A DNA stretch of 64,000 bases from Caballeronia pedi (GCF_001544915.2 NZ_FCOE02000028.1:42125-106124); one strand, 5' to 3'; counted from the stretch's first letter, positions 43,919 through 52,813 are shown. The notes: generated by a model not told the origin, from the sequence alone. Program-made: numbers and translations.

Positions 43919-45889
43919 ATGAATCGCTTGAACGATTTCCCCGCTATGCCGCGTGCGTCCGACTCTCATGTGCCGATTCGCGATCTGTCAGACACGCAGT
44001 TCTTCGAACGCTACGCATGCGAGCGCTTTACCGCCTCCGTGCTGATCAACCGGCTGCGCTATGTGGTGGAGCATATGTCGACCGGCTTCATGCGCGAGGC
44101 GTTTTCGCCGATCATTCGCGACTGGTATGACTTTGCCTGCACCATCAGCGGGCCCCCGGATATGGATTACCCGATGCCGGTGGTGAGCAACAGTCTGATC
44201 GTGTTCCTCGGCACGATGGGCGATGCAGTGCGCAACGCAGTGCAGGAATACGGCCCCGAGAACCTCGCGCCGGGCGATATTCTGATCTGCAACGACCCGT
44301 ATCGGGTCGGCACGCATGTCAACGACGTGTGCTTCATCCGGCCGGTCTTCGCCGACGGCCGGCTGGTGTCGTTCGTGAACATTCGCGCACATCAACTGGA
44401 CATCGGCGGCATCGTGCCGGGTGGCTTCTCCGCGACCAAACGCAACGTCTACGAAAACGGCCTCGTCATTCCGCCGATGTTGCTGTGGTCGAAGGGCGAG
44501 CCCGTGCGCTCCACTTTCAGCCTGATCTTCGATAACTCGCGCTTTGGCGGCTTGCTACTGCCGGACTTCTACAGTATCGCGCATCAACTGGAACTGGGCG
44601 AACGGTTGGTGCGGGAGAACATCGCGCGTTACGGGCTGCAGGCGTTCTTCGGCAGCCTATCGTATGCGTGCGACGTTTCGACCGAGCGCATGCGCCGTGC
44701 AATCGAGCGAGTGCCCGACGGCGATTACACAGGTTCTGCGCTGATTGATGCCGATGGCGTGGATGACAGCCTCGACTATCGAGTAAACATTACGCTGCGC
44801 AAACGTGGCCACCGGATCGAGGCTGACCTTTCGGGCACCTCGGCGCAGGCGCGTTCGTCGATCAACTGCGGAATTCTTGATGCAAAGACCGCGCTCGGCG
44901 TCGCGCTGACGATCCTGCTCGATCCCGAGGCGCCGTTCACATCCGGGACATGGCGCGATATCGACCTCGTCGCGCCGGCCGGAACCTTGCTCACATCCCT
45001 TCCGCCCGAGGGGGCGATCATGATGTTCTGGGAGAGTAGCGGCGCACTCGTCGCCGCGATTCTGAAGGCACTCAATCCCGTCCTCGGCGAAAACGCTGTT
45101 GCAGGCGATTACGGATCGACGAGCACGCACAACGCTTACGGCGTCACGCTTGCAGGCACGCCATGGGCCAACGTGTGTCAATGCGGCGGCGAGCACGGAC
45201 CGTGGGGCGCGACGAAGGAAGGCGACGGCGATAGCTACACCGTGCTGCTCACGCTGAACAACCTCGATCCGGCCACCGAGTCCATTGAGGCTGACGCACC
45301 CGTGGTGCTGCTGCGCAAGGAGCATGCGATTGACACGGGCGGGGCGGGTAAGCATCGGGGCGGTGCGGCCAACCTCAAGGACACGCTCTGGCTCACGTCG
45401 GCCGATCACCATAGCTCGCCGTTCCGTACACGCGAGCCGAGCGGCGTGGGCGCGAATGGCGGCCACGCCGGACCTTGCGGGGGAGTATGGTTTTTTCCGC
45501 CAGCAGGGGTGAGAACTGGTCGCCCCGAGACACTGCTCGGCACGGGTGAGGAGGTCTACTCCGCCAGCACGCCCGTTGCGGGCGTGTTAAATATGGAGTC
45601 GAAGGTGCTCGACCCGCACGGTGGTCACTACCATTACTACGCAAGCCGACCCGTGTGGAAGACGGAACCCGGGGCTGTGTCGCGTTACATCACGAACGGT
45701 GGCGGAGGCTGGGGCGATCCGTGCAGCCGCGATCCCGCGAAAGTGCTGGCCGACGTGCGCGATGAATACGTCAGTATCGCGAATGCGGCGCGCGATTATC
45801 GCGTGGTGGTGACTGGCGATCCGCGCAATGATCCCGAAGGTCTGCGGATCGACGAAGCGGCAACGCGGCGTCTGCGAATGGCGCGGTGA
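43919..45889 (+). CDS. Hydantoinase/oxoprolinase B-type subunit (HyuB family)
   Basis: A 656-residue HyuB-family protein. Features are GDILICNDPYRVGTHVNDV, RAHQLDIGGIVPGGFS (His and Asp metal ligands of the family), DLSGTSAQARSSINCG and the C-terminal GAGKHRGGAANLKD. It is longer than many HyuB proteins because of an N-terminal segment of about 35 residues. With HyuA it forms the ATP-using hydrolase or carboxylase complex. It is the last gene of the aldehyde dehydrogenase/zinc-ribbon/HyuAB operon, followed by a LuxR-type regulator on the same strand 136 bp later. Confidence 0.93.
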   Translation: MNRLNDFPAMPRASDSHVPIRDLSDTQFFERYACERFTASVLINRLRYVVEHMSTGFMREAFSPIIRDWYDFACTISGPPDMDYPMPVVSNSLIVFLGTMGDAVRNAVQEYGPENLAPGDILICNDPYRVGTHVNDVCFIRPVFADGRLVSFVNIRAHQLDIGGIVPGGFSATKRNVYENGLVIPPMLLWSKGEPVRSTFSLIFDNSRFGGLLLPDFYSIAHQLELGERLVRENIARYGLQAFFGSLSYACDVSTERMRRAIERVPDGDYTGSALIDADGVDDSLDYRVNITLRKRGHRIEADLSGTSAQARSSINCGILDAKTALGVALTILLDPEAPFTSGTWRDIDLVAPAGTLLTSLPPEGAIMMFWESSGALVAAILKALNPVLGENAVAGDYGSTSTHNAYGVTLAGTPWANVCQCGGEHGPWGATKEGDGDSYTVLLTLNNLDPATESIEADAPVVLLRKEHAIDTGGAGKHRGGAANLKDTLWLTSADHHSSPFRTREPSGVGANGGHAGPCGGVWFFPPAGVRTGRPETLLGTGEEVYSASTPVAGVLNMESKVLDPHGGHYHYYASRPVWKTEPGAVSRYITNGGGGWGDPCSRDPAKVLADVRDEYVSIANAARDYRVVVTGDPRNDPEGLRIDEAATRRLRMAR

Positions 45890-45954
45890 GTGCATTGACG
45901 ATGGCGTTGCATGTCTACAGGTAAATACCAACTTGGAACTCCGCGTCCGAATGC

Positions 45955-45973
45955 CTAACATTTGATCGGTAGG
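45955..45973. promoter_or_regulatory. CTAAC...GGTAGG repeat upstream of the LuxR gene
   Basis: CTAAC (45955-45959) and GGTAGG (45968-45973), with a second GTAGG directly after, about 55 bp before the LuxR start. It is imperfect, but of the same kind as the other CTAAC-type elements. Confidence 0.3.
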
Positions 45974-46025
45974 TAGGCGGCTCCTGCATCACGAGGACCA
46001 ACGTTATCGATCAACGCTGTTGGCG

Positions 46026-46829
46026 ATGGAGGCTGGATTGACCAGTGCGGTGGCGGAGCGGCATGGTCCGCTCGATGACATGATCAACGCGATCGGTACC
46101 GCGGCGTTTCCCGAGCGCTTCGCATGGGGATTGCGTGAGATGTGTGGCGCGGAATTCGCGTTCATCTTTCGTCTCTTTGAAACACGGCCGGTGGAGTTTG
46201 CATCGGTCGATTGCGAAGGCACGCATCGAGTAGAGCACATCCGCGATGTCTACCTTGGAAATAGATGCTGGGAAGTCGACGATGGGATCAGTGCACTCGA
46301 TACAGAGAACGCAACGTGCTTTCCGATGCTGAAGACGGATATCAAGCTATCGACATCGGGACGATTGCGTCAAACACTCTATGACCAGTTGAACATCCGG
46401 GACCGCGTATTGATGTGCACGCAGTTCGAGGGAAATCCGCTCGTCTTGAGTATCACGCGTTCCGAACAGCATGGTCCATTTGAAAAGCGTCAGGTAGACA
46501 AACTGGCGGTACATTCAGCGACGATCCTCTCGATTGTCGCCAAGCATTGCGACATCGCGATGCGCGCGCGCCGTCTGCCGGGCCTGCTAACTGAATTGCC
46601 AGCGATAGAGCAACGAGTTTTGGCGGCAGCGTACTCGCTGACTGCGCGGGAAGTGCAGGTGTGCGCCCGGTATCTTTATGGTGTGTCGACGGCCGGCATT
46701 GCGTCCGACCTTGGGATCGGTACCGAGACGGTCAATACATACCGGAAGCGCCTGTACGAACGGCTCGCCATCGGCAGCCATCGCGAATTGCTGCTGTGGT
46801 ATCTTGGATTATGCGGGCAGCTACAGTAA
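46026..46829 (+). CDS. LuxR family transcriptional regulator
   Basis: A 267-residue regulator with a C-terminal LuxR-type helix-turn-helix (LTAREVQVCARYLYGVSTAGIASDLGIGTETVNTYRKRLYERL, about residues 199-241). The N-terminal part of some 180 residues has no receiver Asp pattern and no typical acyl-homoserine-lactone motif; it may be a GAF/PAS-like ligand domain. TTG 46020 is an alternative start. It follows the HyuAB operon and probably regulates it, though an upstream repeat suggests it is itself under other control. Confidence 0.88.
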   Translation: MEAGLTSAVAERHGPLDDMINAIGTAAFPERFAWGLREMCGAEFAFIFRLFETRPVEFASVDCEGTHRVEHIRDVYLGNRCWEVDDGISALDTENATCFPMLKTDIKLSTSGRLRQTLYDQLNIRDRVLMCTQFEGNPLVLSITRSEQHGPFEKRQVDKLAVHSATILSIVAKHCDIAMRARRLPGLLTELPAIEQRVLAAAYSLTAREVQVCARYLYGVSTAGIASDLGIGTETVNTYRKRLYERLAIGSHRELLLWYLGLCGQLQ

Positions 46830-47102
46830 CGTGATATATCGCGCCTCTCTTCAGGCGATGTCTAAAAAGTTGCTATCGTAGGATGCCGGACCGGGAAGAG
46901 AGATCGGCGCCTCAATGATCGGCTCGTCGCCTATTTGACATAAACCTAATTAACGCATTTTAATTAGTTATCCTATACGAACGATCCACATACACAGGTC
47001 GAAGGCTCAGCGTCTACCGACCGCAGCCAATTGGTACGCGCACCGTAAGTGACAGGTCGCACTTTTGAGCAACGATTCAAACATTACATTCGGCTCTTTG
47101 CT
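46830..47102. other. Convergent intergenic region
   Basis: 273 bp between the LuxR gene end and the end of the pectate-lyase-like gene. It is AT-richer than its surroundings and holds the promoter-like element at 46935-46967. No gene is supported. Confidence 0.5.
46935..46967 (+). promoter_or_regulatory. Orphan sigma70-like promoter overlapping an inverted repeat
   Basis: TTGACA (46935-46940), 18 bp, TTTAAT (46959-46964) on the plus strand. CTAATTA (46946-46952) and TAATTAG (46961-46967) form a dyad covering the spacer and the -10 box. No plus-strand gene follows, so a transcript from here would run antisense into the lyase gene, or be a small RNA. Confidence 0.35.
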
Positions 47103-48329
47103 CTAATCAAAGTTGCACGGCGTTACTTTGTCGGGCGGAACGTTACCAGCGTGCGCTCGAATGCGCCCAACCAACTGGAGATCGGGACGCTCGTACCCAT
47201 AGCAATACGGGTGCGCGGGCACAACTTCAGGGTGATAGCTTTCCAGCACCGCTCGCGCATCGCCGAGATACAGGTTGTCGCGCACAGCGAGAAACGCCCG
47301 ATAGTCCTGCGAATACTGATACTTCGCACGTGTGCGCTCGTAGCTCTTACGATCCGACTCGCCGTTAACCAGCGTGCTTCTCGCGGGCGCACCGGCGATA
47401 TATGAGCAATAGCTCGCGTTCACGCCTTCCACGGTCGGGAAGAACGGCGGCTCAGTGCAGGCCCGCTGCGACTTGTTGATGAAGACATTGCCTTCCACCG
47501 TGGCCTTCGCTTCGAGGCTGAAGCTCATGCCGTAGAAGTCCCAGTTCTCCAGCAAATTGTTGTATAGGTGAAATGTGCCGAACTGCGCGCGCGGATTGCG
47601 CTGCGCCGTGTCGATGAACCAGTTGTGATGCAGCGTGACGCGCGCGATCACATCGCGGTCGTAGTTCTTGAACAGATTGTCCGACGTGATGTTGTTGAGC
47701 AGCATCACCTTGTCGTCGTCATGGAACTTGACCCACGAGACGGTGACATCGGTCGAGCCGTTCTTCACGTTCAGCAGCCGGTCGGCGAAGCGTGACAAAT
47801 CCAGATGGTCGATCCACACATTGCGCGAGCCGTTCGCGACATTGATCGCCTGCGAGAAAGTGCGTAGACGTCCGTCGATGGTCAGATGCGTGACGATTAC
47901 GTTCTCGGCGCCGTAGATGCCGAGGCCGTAGTCGAGCAACTTCACCGCGTGATCGCGGCCATCGATCGTCACATTGGACGGCACGCGAATCTGCGATTCG
48001 AGCGCGATCGTCATGTCCGATGCGAAGCGGATCCACGTCGGCCGCCTTTTCACCTCGCGCAACGCGTCGCGCAGGGTGCCGGGACCGGCATCTTCCGCCG
48101 ATGTCACCACGACGACCTGCCCGCCCGCGCCGCCCGTTGCCGCGCGGCCGTAGCCCTCGCGCTGGCTCAGGAGCGACGACACCGTCGGGCACGACGCATT
48201 CGCCGTGCGGCAGTCTTCGGCGGCGTGAGCGGGCAGGCTCATCAGCGTCGACAGCAAGCCTGCCGTACAGATCGAGCGGGCCACGATGCGCCCGCTAGGA
48301 AAACCCCGCATGAACGTTGCGCTCATCAT
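47103..48329 (-). CDS. vexL: Secreted pectate-lyase-like polysaccharide lyase, VexL-like
   Basis: A 408-residue exported polysaccharide lyase family 1 protein. A signal peptide (basic start, hydrophobic AGLLSTLMSLP, cleavage after AHA near residue 36) precedes a right-handed beta-helix. The helix carries NVWIDHLDLSRFADRLLNVK (vWIDH motif, residues 171-175) and the catalytic RNPR region (residues 244-247, DTAQRNPRAQFG). It is the last gene of a Vi-like capsule operon. In Achromobacter a periplasmic lyase of this type, VexL, is encoded with Vi capsule genes and cuts the poly-GalNAcA chain. Context and fold make this protein a VexL equivalent rather than a plant-pectin enzyme (inference). Confidence 0.85.
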   Translation of the reverse strand: MMSATFMRGFPSGRIVARSICTAGLLSTLMSLPAHAAEDCRTANASCPTVSSLLSQREGYGRAATGGAGGQVVVVTSAEDAGPGTLRDALREVKRRPTWIRFASDMTIALESQIRVPSNVTIDGRDHAVKLLDYGLGIYGAENVIVTHLTIDGRLRTFSQAINVANGSRNVWIDHLDLSRFADRLLNVKNGSTDVTVSWVKFHDDDKVMLLNNITSDNLFKNYDRDVIARVTLHHNWFIDTAQRNPRAQFGTFHLYNNLLENWDFYGMSFSLEAKATVEGNVFINKSQRACTEPPFFPTVEGVNASYCSYIAGAPARSTLVNGESDRKSYERTRAKYQYSQDYRAFLAVRDNLYLGDARAVLESYHPEVVPAHPYCYGYERPDLQLVGRIRAHAGNVPPDKVTPCNFD

Positions 48330-48335
48330 GCGCCT

Positions 48336-49388
48336 TTAGCCGGCTGCGCGCTGTGCTTCGCTGCGCAGGAAGTTCAGATACCACGGCAGCGCTTCGGCCA
48401 TGCCGGCGCGCAGATCGAAGAGCGGCGCATACGACAGTTGCGCGCACGCCTTCGAGACATCGGCTTGCGAATGACGCACGTCCCCCGCGCGGAAGTCGCG
48501 ATACGCCGGGCCCTTTTCATAAGTGACGCCAAGTCCCGCGAGACCGTCGCGGATCACGTAAAAGAGATCGTTGAGCGTGGTGCGCCCGCCGACCGCCACG
48601 TTATAGACCTCGCTCGCCGTGAGCTCCTTGCTGAGCGCGGCGCGCAGGTTCGCCTGCACGACGTTGCCGACGAAGCAGAAATCGCGGCTCGTCTCGCCGT
48701 CGCCGTTGATGTGAACGTCGTCGTTGGCGAGCATCGCGGCGATCCATTTCGGGATCACGGCGGCATACGCGCCATCCGGGTCCTGACGCGGACCGAACAC
48801 GTTGAAGTAGCGCAGCCCGACCGACGCGAATCCATACGTGCGCGCATACACGCCGGCATAGATTTCGTTGACGAGCTTGGTCACCGCATAGGGCGACAGC
48901 GGATTGCCGATGCGCTCTTCGCGCTTCGGCAGGTTCGGCTCGTCCCCGTAAGTAGAGCTTGACGCCGCGTAGACGAAACGCTGCACGCCCGCGCGGCGCG
49001 CCGCATCGAGCATGTTGAGGAAGCCCGACGTATTCACGTCGTTCGTCGTGATCGGGTCTTTCACCGAGCGCGGCACGGAGCCGAGCGCGGCCTGATGCAG
49101 CACGTAATCGATGTCATCGACCGTGCGTTCGCAATCGCTCATCTCGCGAATGTCGGCGCGTTGGAACGAGAAGCGCGACCAACGGTCCGCGCCCACGCGC
49201 TTTTCGACCTCGTCCAGATTGCGCGGATGCCCAGACGCGAAGTTATCCATGCCGCGCACGTCCTGCCCGAGTAACAGCAGCGATTCGACCAGATTCGAGC
49301 CAATGAAACCCGCCGCGCCCGTCACTAGCCAGCGAAAGCGGTTGGCGAGCAGGAATTGGCACAGGCTCGCCTGGGTCTCGTCCCGCAT
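48336..49388 (-). CDS. tviC: UDP-GlcNAc(A) C4-epimerase, TviC/WbpP-like
   Basis: A 350-residue extended SDR epimerase with TGAAGFIGSN (NAD motif, residues 24-32), ASSSTYGD, and the Tyr167-x3-Lys171 pair (SPYAVTK). It most resembles the WbpP/TviC group, which converts UDP-GlcNAc or UDP-GlcNAcA to the galacto form needed for Vi polymer. ATG 49388 gives the usual 18 to 20 residues before the Rossmann fold; TTG 49439 or GTG 49433 are possible. In Salmonella tviC follows tviB, but here it lies at the far end of the operon, between vexE and the lyase gene. Confidence 0.9.
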   Translation of the reverse strand: MRDETQASLCQFLLANRFRWLVTGAAGFIGSNLVESLLLLGQDVRGMDNFASGHPRNLDEVEKRVGADRWSRFSFQRADIREMSDCERTVDDIDYVLHQAALGSVPRSVKDPITTNDVNTSGFLNMLDAARRAGVQRFVYAASSSTYGDEPNLPKREERIGNPLSPYAVTKLVNEIYAGVYARTYGFASVGLRYFNVFGPRQDPDGAYAAVIPKWIAAMLANDDVHINGDGETSRDFCFVGNVVQANLRAALSKELTASEVYNVAVGGRTTLNDLFYVIRDGLAGLGVTYEKGPAYRDFRAGDVRHSQADVSKACAQLSYAPLFDLRAGMAEALPWYLNFLRSEAQRAAG

Positions 49389-49461
49389 CCAGCCGGGGAC
49401 GTTCGATTCATTTGCAAAGAGTTCTGCTTTCACGTTCAATCAAACCGTTTCGTCGATGTTT

Positions 49462-51525
49462 TCAGTGATGTCGCCGCACCTGTGCTTCGATTCTGACGCT
49501 GCCGGCGCGGGCGGCACCCGCCTGCTTGCCGGCGTCCGAGCGGTCGACGCTCGTGACATGGCGCCAGATGCCGCCGCTCAGCCGCAGGTTTTCCGGCGGC
49601 CCCGCGATGTGATCGCGCAGATGCCCGAAGTACGCGGCTTGCCAACGCAGCGCGAACGCTTCGACATCTTCGCCAAGTTCGGGATTGGGCAGCATTTCGA
49701 ACGTGTGCACGATCTCGCCCTTCTGCCAGCGCGGCGCATAGAAGAGCGACGGCAGGCCGAGACGATACGCGGCCCGCGATGCGAAGCTCGAATACGTGAC
49801 TTCCTGGCCCTCGAACATCACACGCGGCGCGGACGGATTCGGCGCGCCTTCGACCGCGAGACACACCGCGTAGCCGGACTGGAGCGCGCGCAGGCATTCC
49901 TTCGCCACTTGCACTTCGGTCTGATCGGCGGTGGAGATCAGCGCCGACGCATAACTCGCGCGCGTCACGCTCGGCGTCGTCGACAGCCATCGCGACGGAA
50001 TGCCGAGCAGTTCGAGCGTCATCAGGCCGGCGTACATCGGGCCGACGTGGGCCGTCGCGATCACGAAGCCCTTGCCGGTGGCGAGCAGCGGCGCGAAGAA
50101 CGCTTCGGCCACGTCGAGATTGCCTAGCAGCGACATCGCCTCTTCGATCTGCGATTCGCGGCACTCCAGCCATTCCAGCAACAGATAGTCGACGAGATAG
50201 CCCCAGCGCGCCGCGCGTTCCCACTCCGCGCGATCGATATGGGCGGTGTCGCGTCTCATCGACCATGCCCAGTCGAGCCGCGCCTGCGTGATCGGCGTGG
50301 AGTCGATTTTCTGGTCGAGCTGCCGGAGCGCTTCGGAGAAGGTCGCGGGCAGCACGTCGGCGCGCTTTTGCAGATAGCTTTCATACAGCGTCGAGGCTTC
50401 GTCCTTGCGTCCCGTCTGCGACAGCGCCGCGACCGCCGCGCGCTGGAAGCGCAGGCGTTCGGGCTGCTGGCGCACGAGCGTCAGCAGTTCCTCGGCGGCG
50501 TCGCCGTGACGACCTGCGTAGCGCATCGCCCGCGCCAGCATCGCGCGCATGTGCTCCATCTCGGGCGCGAGCTCGCAGGCCTTCTTCAGCGGCTCGATCG
50601 ACTCCGCGTATTGACCCGCGCGCAGCAAGGCTTCGCCATACGCCGACACCAGCCGCAGATCCTTCGGCGCGAGTTCCACGCCGCGCGCGAAGTGATTCAG
50701 CGCGTGCACGGTGCGGTCGTCGTGATGACCGCGCGCGAGGTACGCCTGTCCGATGACCGCGCGCAGCGCCGCGCCCTCGTGGCCCGCCGCAAGCGCGTAC
50801 TCGCCCGCGGCGATGGCCGCGTCGATGCGCTTGTCCGCGAGCAGCGCCTGGACCGCCGCGGCCGCCGCCCGTTCGTTCGGCAGCACGGCGGCGTCGAGCG
50901 CCGAAGCCATCCGCGCCGCGAGCGCGCCGTCGCCGTTGCGGATCAGCGCAGTCAGCCAGAAGTGGGCGTTGGCGTCGCCGGCTTCGATCGTATCGAGCGT
51001 CGCGCGGGCGATGCGAGCCGCCTCCGCGACCTGCGACGCCTGGAGCCGCAACTGGATGCGCGAAGCCAGAAGGCCCGTGTCGTGCGGATCGATGCGCGAT
51101 GCGGCATCGGCCTGTTCGATGGCTTCGTCCCAGCGCTTCAGACGGCCGAGCACGCTCGCCAGCAGGCGCCGGTCATCAACGAGATTCGGCCACGCTTGCA
51201 CCAGCACGCGCAGGGCGGCGGCGGCGGGCGCGAGCGCGCCGTCGCGCACGAACGGCGTCACGACGATGCGGCGCACGTCCATGCGCGCCGCGTTGTCGGT
51301 CACCATCGACGGATCGAGTTCGGCGATACCCGCGAGCGGATCGCTCTCCGAGCGAATGCGCGCGATGACCCGATACAGCGTGTCCTGCGCCGACGGCACC
51401 GCGCCCGTGCCGAGCGCGTCGCGCCAGGCGGCGAGGCCATCGTTCCAGTTACCGGCGCGCACCGCCTTGCGGCAGGCGTCGAAGGCCGGCGCGAGGTTCG
51501 TTGCGGGCGTCGCGATCTCAGCCAT
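49462..51525 (-). CDS. vexE: VexE-like protein: TPR region plus LpxL-type acyltransferase domain
   Basis: A 687-residue protein. Residues about 1-400 are alpha-helical TPR-like repeats. Residues about 430-650 resemble the LpxL/HtrB acyltransferase fold, with GKGFVIATAHVGPMYAGLMT and SVTRASYASAL. Salmonella VexE is of similar size, related to this acyltransferase family and needed for the lipid anchor of Vi. Here His493 of the H-x4-D/E motif is present but the acidic position is Tyr498. Its ATG overlaps the vexD stop by 8 bp, and the AAGGAG ribosome site is inside vexD. It probably acylates the reducing-end anchor of the capsule (inference). Confidence 0.82.
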   Translation of the reverse strand: MAEIATPATNLAPAFDACRKAVRAGNWNDGLAAWRDALGTGAVPSAQDTLYRVIARIRSESDPLAGIAELDPSMVTDNAARMDVRRIVVTPFVRDGALAPAAAALRVLVQAWPNLVDDRRLLASVLGRLKRWDEAIEQADAASRIDPHDTGLLASRIQLRLQASQVAEAARIARATLDTIEAGDANAHFWLTALIRNGDGALAARMASALDAAVLPNERAAAAAVQALLADKRIDAAIAAGEYALAAGHEGAALRAVIGQAYLARGHHDDRTVHALNHFARGVELAPKDLRLVSAYGEALLRAGQYAESIEPLKKACELAPEMEHMRAMLARAMRYAGRHGDAAEELLTLVRQQPERLRFQRAAVAALSQTGRKDEASTLYESYLQKRADVLPATFSEALRQLDQKIDSTPITQARLDWAWSMRRDTAHIDRAEWERAARWGYLVDYLLLEWLECRESQIEEAMSLLGNLDVAEAFFAPLLATGKGFVIATAHVGPMYAGLMTLELLGIPSRWLSTTPSVTRASYASALISTADQTEVQVAKECLRALQSGYAVCLAVEGAPNPSAPRVMFEGQEVTYSSFASRAAYRLGLPSLFYAPRWQKGEIVHTFEMLPNPELGEDVEAFALRWQAAYFGHLRDHIAGPPENLRLSGGIWRHVTSVDRSDAGKQAGAARAGSVRIEAQVRRHH

Positions 51526-52813
51526 GACGGAACTCCTTGCCGAGCGCGCAGCCGAAGCGCACGGCCAGCGCGAGCACGAAGCCCGCCGCCAGCGCTTCGA
51601 GCAGCAGCACGAACGTATCCGGGCTCGACGGCCGGTCGCCCGGCAGCGGCTTCGCAATCACGCTCAGATAGCGCTGCAGCCGCAGCGTATCGGTGAAGGC
51701 CTGCTGATAGCTTTGCTGCGCCGCGGTCAGCGCGGAATCCGCGAAGGTCTGCGCGTTGCGCAGCTCTTCGTATTCGCGCAACTGCGTCGCTTCGGTGTTG
51801 CCCGCGCCGCTCAGACGGCGGCGCGTATCGGCGAGGCGCTTTTCGAGCGTCGTCACGAGCGTTTGCGCGGGGCGCAGCATCGGGTGATCCGGATTGCCGA
51901 CCGCGCGAATCTTGTCGAGATTGATCTGCGCGCCGTTCAGCTCGCCTTCGATCTGTCCGACGAGCGTGAGCAGCATGGTCGCGTCGGCGTTGGGGTCCAT
52001 GTTGCCGTGCTGGACGCGCCACCTGGTCAGCGAAGCGCGCGCGGCGCGCGCATCGTTTTCGGCGAGCGACACCGCCTGACGGCTCACCTTCAGCGCATCG
52101 CTCACGCCCTTCTCGTCCATGCGATTGACGAATTCCTGCGCGGCCTCGAGCAGCGCGCCGGAGATCACGGCGGCGTCGCGCGGCGAGAAGGCGCTGACCT
52201 TCATCACGTCGACCTGCTCCATCATGTTGTACGAGACGTTCACCGAGGCCTTGTAGGCGCGGTACAGCTCGTCTTCCGTCGCGTCAGGCGCGAGCCGCGC
52301 CGCCGGATCGAGGCCGGTGTGTGCGAGACGCTGGCGCAGCTTGATCTTGCGATCGACCTGCTGCATGCAGTCGCGCGAGTTCAGGAAGTCGCTGACCGCC
52401 CAGCCGTCGACGAAACCGCCCGCGAGACCGGAGCTGTCGCCCGTCGTGAGTAGCCCGCCCGCCGCGCCCGGAAATGCGGGCGGGCTGCTGCTGGAGCGCA
52501 CGGAGAAGCGCGCGTCGGCCGAATAGCGCGGCACCGCGATGAAATTTGCGTAGACGGCGGCGATCACGACCGGCGCGAGAATCACGCCGAGCGTGATCCA
52601 GCGGCTGCGGCGGCGCTCGCGCTGCGCGGCGGCGCGCGCCCGGGCGCGCACGTCGATCGCCGACTCGGTATCAGAGCCCGAACTGTCCGCCTGAGAAGGC
52701 GTCGGCCGGGAGCTCTTCTCCTGTGTCTGCGGATTCGCTTCTGGAACGCCGCGTAGGATATCGGCGGATGCACTCGTCGAGGTCTTCCTCGATTCGAAGG
52801 CCACTTCGCTCAT
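51518..52813 (-). CDS. vexD: Capsule export inner-membrane/periplasmic protein, VexD/KpsE family
   Basis: A 431-residue polysaccharide co-polymerase-type protein. The long Ser-rich cytoplasmic N-terminus is followed by a first membrane span near 71-92 (WITLGVILAPVVIAAVYANF). A periplasmic domain with coiled-coil stretches (RQAVSLAENDARAARASL; LEKRLADTRRRL) comes next, and a second span lies near 405-425 (FVLLLEALAAGFVLALAVRF). The family links the ABC transporter to the outer-membrane OPX protein. Its start overlaps the end of vexC by 143 bp, unusually long. Confidence 0.9.
   Translation of the reverse strand: MSEVAFESRKTSTSASADILRGVPEANPQTQEKSSRPTPSQADSSGSDTESAIDVRARARAAAQRERRRSRWITLGVILAPVVIAAVYANFIAVPRYSADARFSVRSSSSPPAFPGAAGGLLTTGDSSGLAGGFVDGWAVSDFLNSRDCMQQVDRKIKLRQRLAHTGLDPAARLAPDATEDELYRAYKASVNVSYNMMEQVDVMKVSAFSPRDAAVISGALLEAAQEFVNRMDEKGVSDALKVSRQAVSLAENDARAARASLTRWRVQHGNMDPNADATMLLTLVGQIEGELNGAQINLDKIRAVGNPDHPMLRPAQTLVTTLEKRLADTRRRLSGAGNTEATQLREYEELRNAQTFADSALTAAQQSYQQAFTDTLRLQRYLSVIAKPLPGDRPSSPDTFVLLLEALAAGFVLALAVRFGCALGKEFRHG

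Noticed and set aside
50239..52453. Plus-strand frames of 485 and 566 codons over vexE and vexD
   Set aside because: Arg/Ala-rich, overlapping each other and opposite well-recognised genes; shadow frames.
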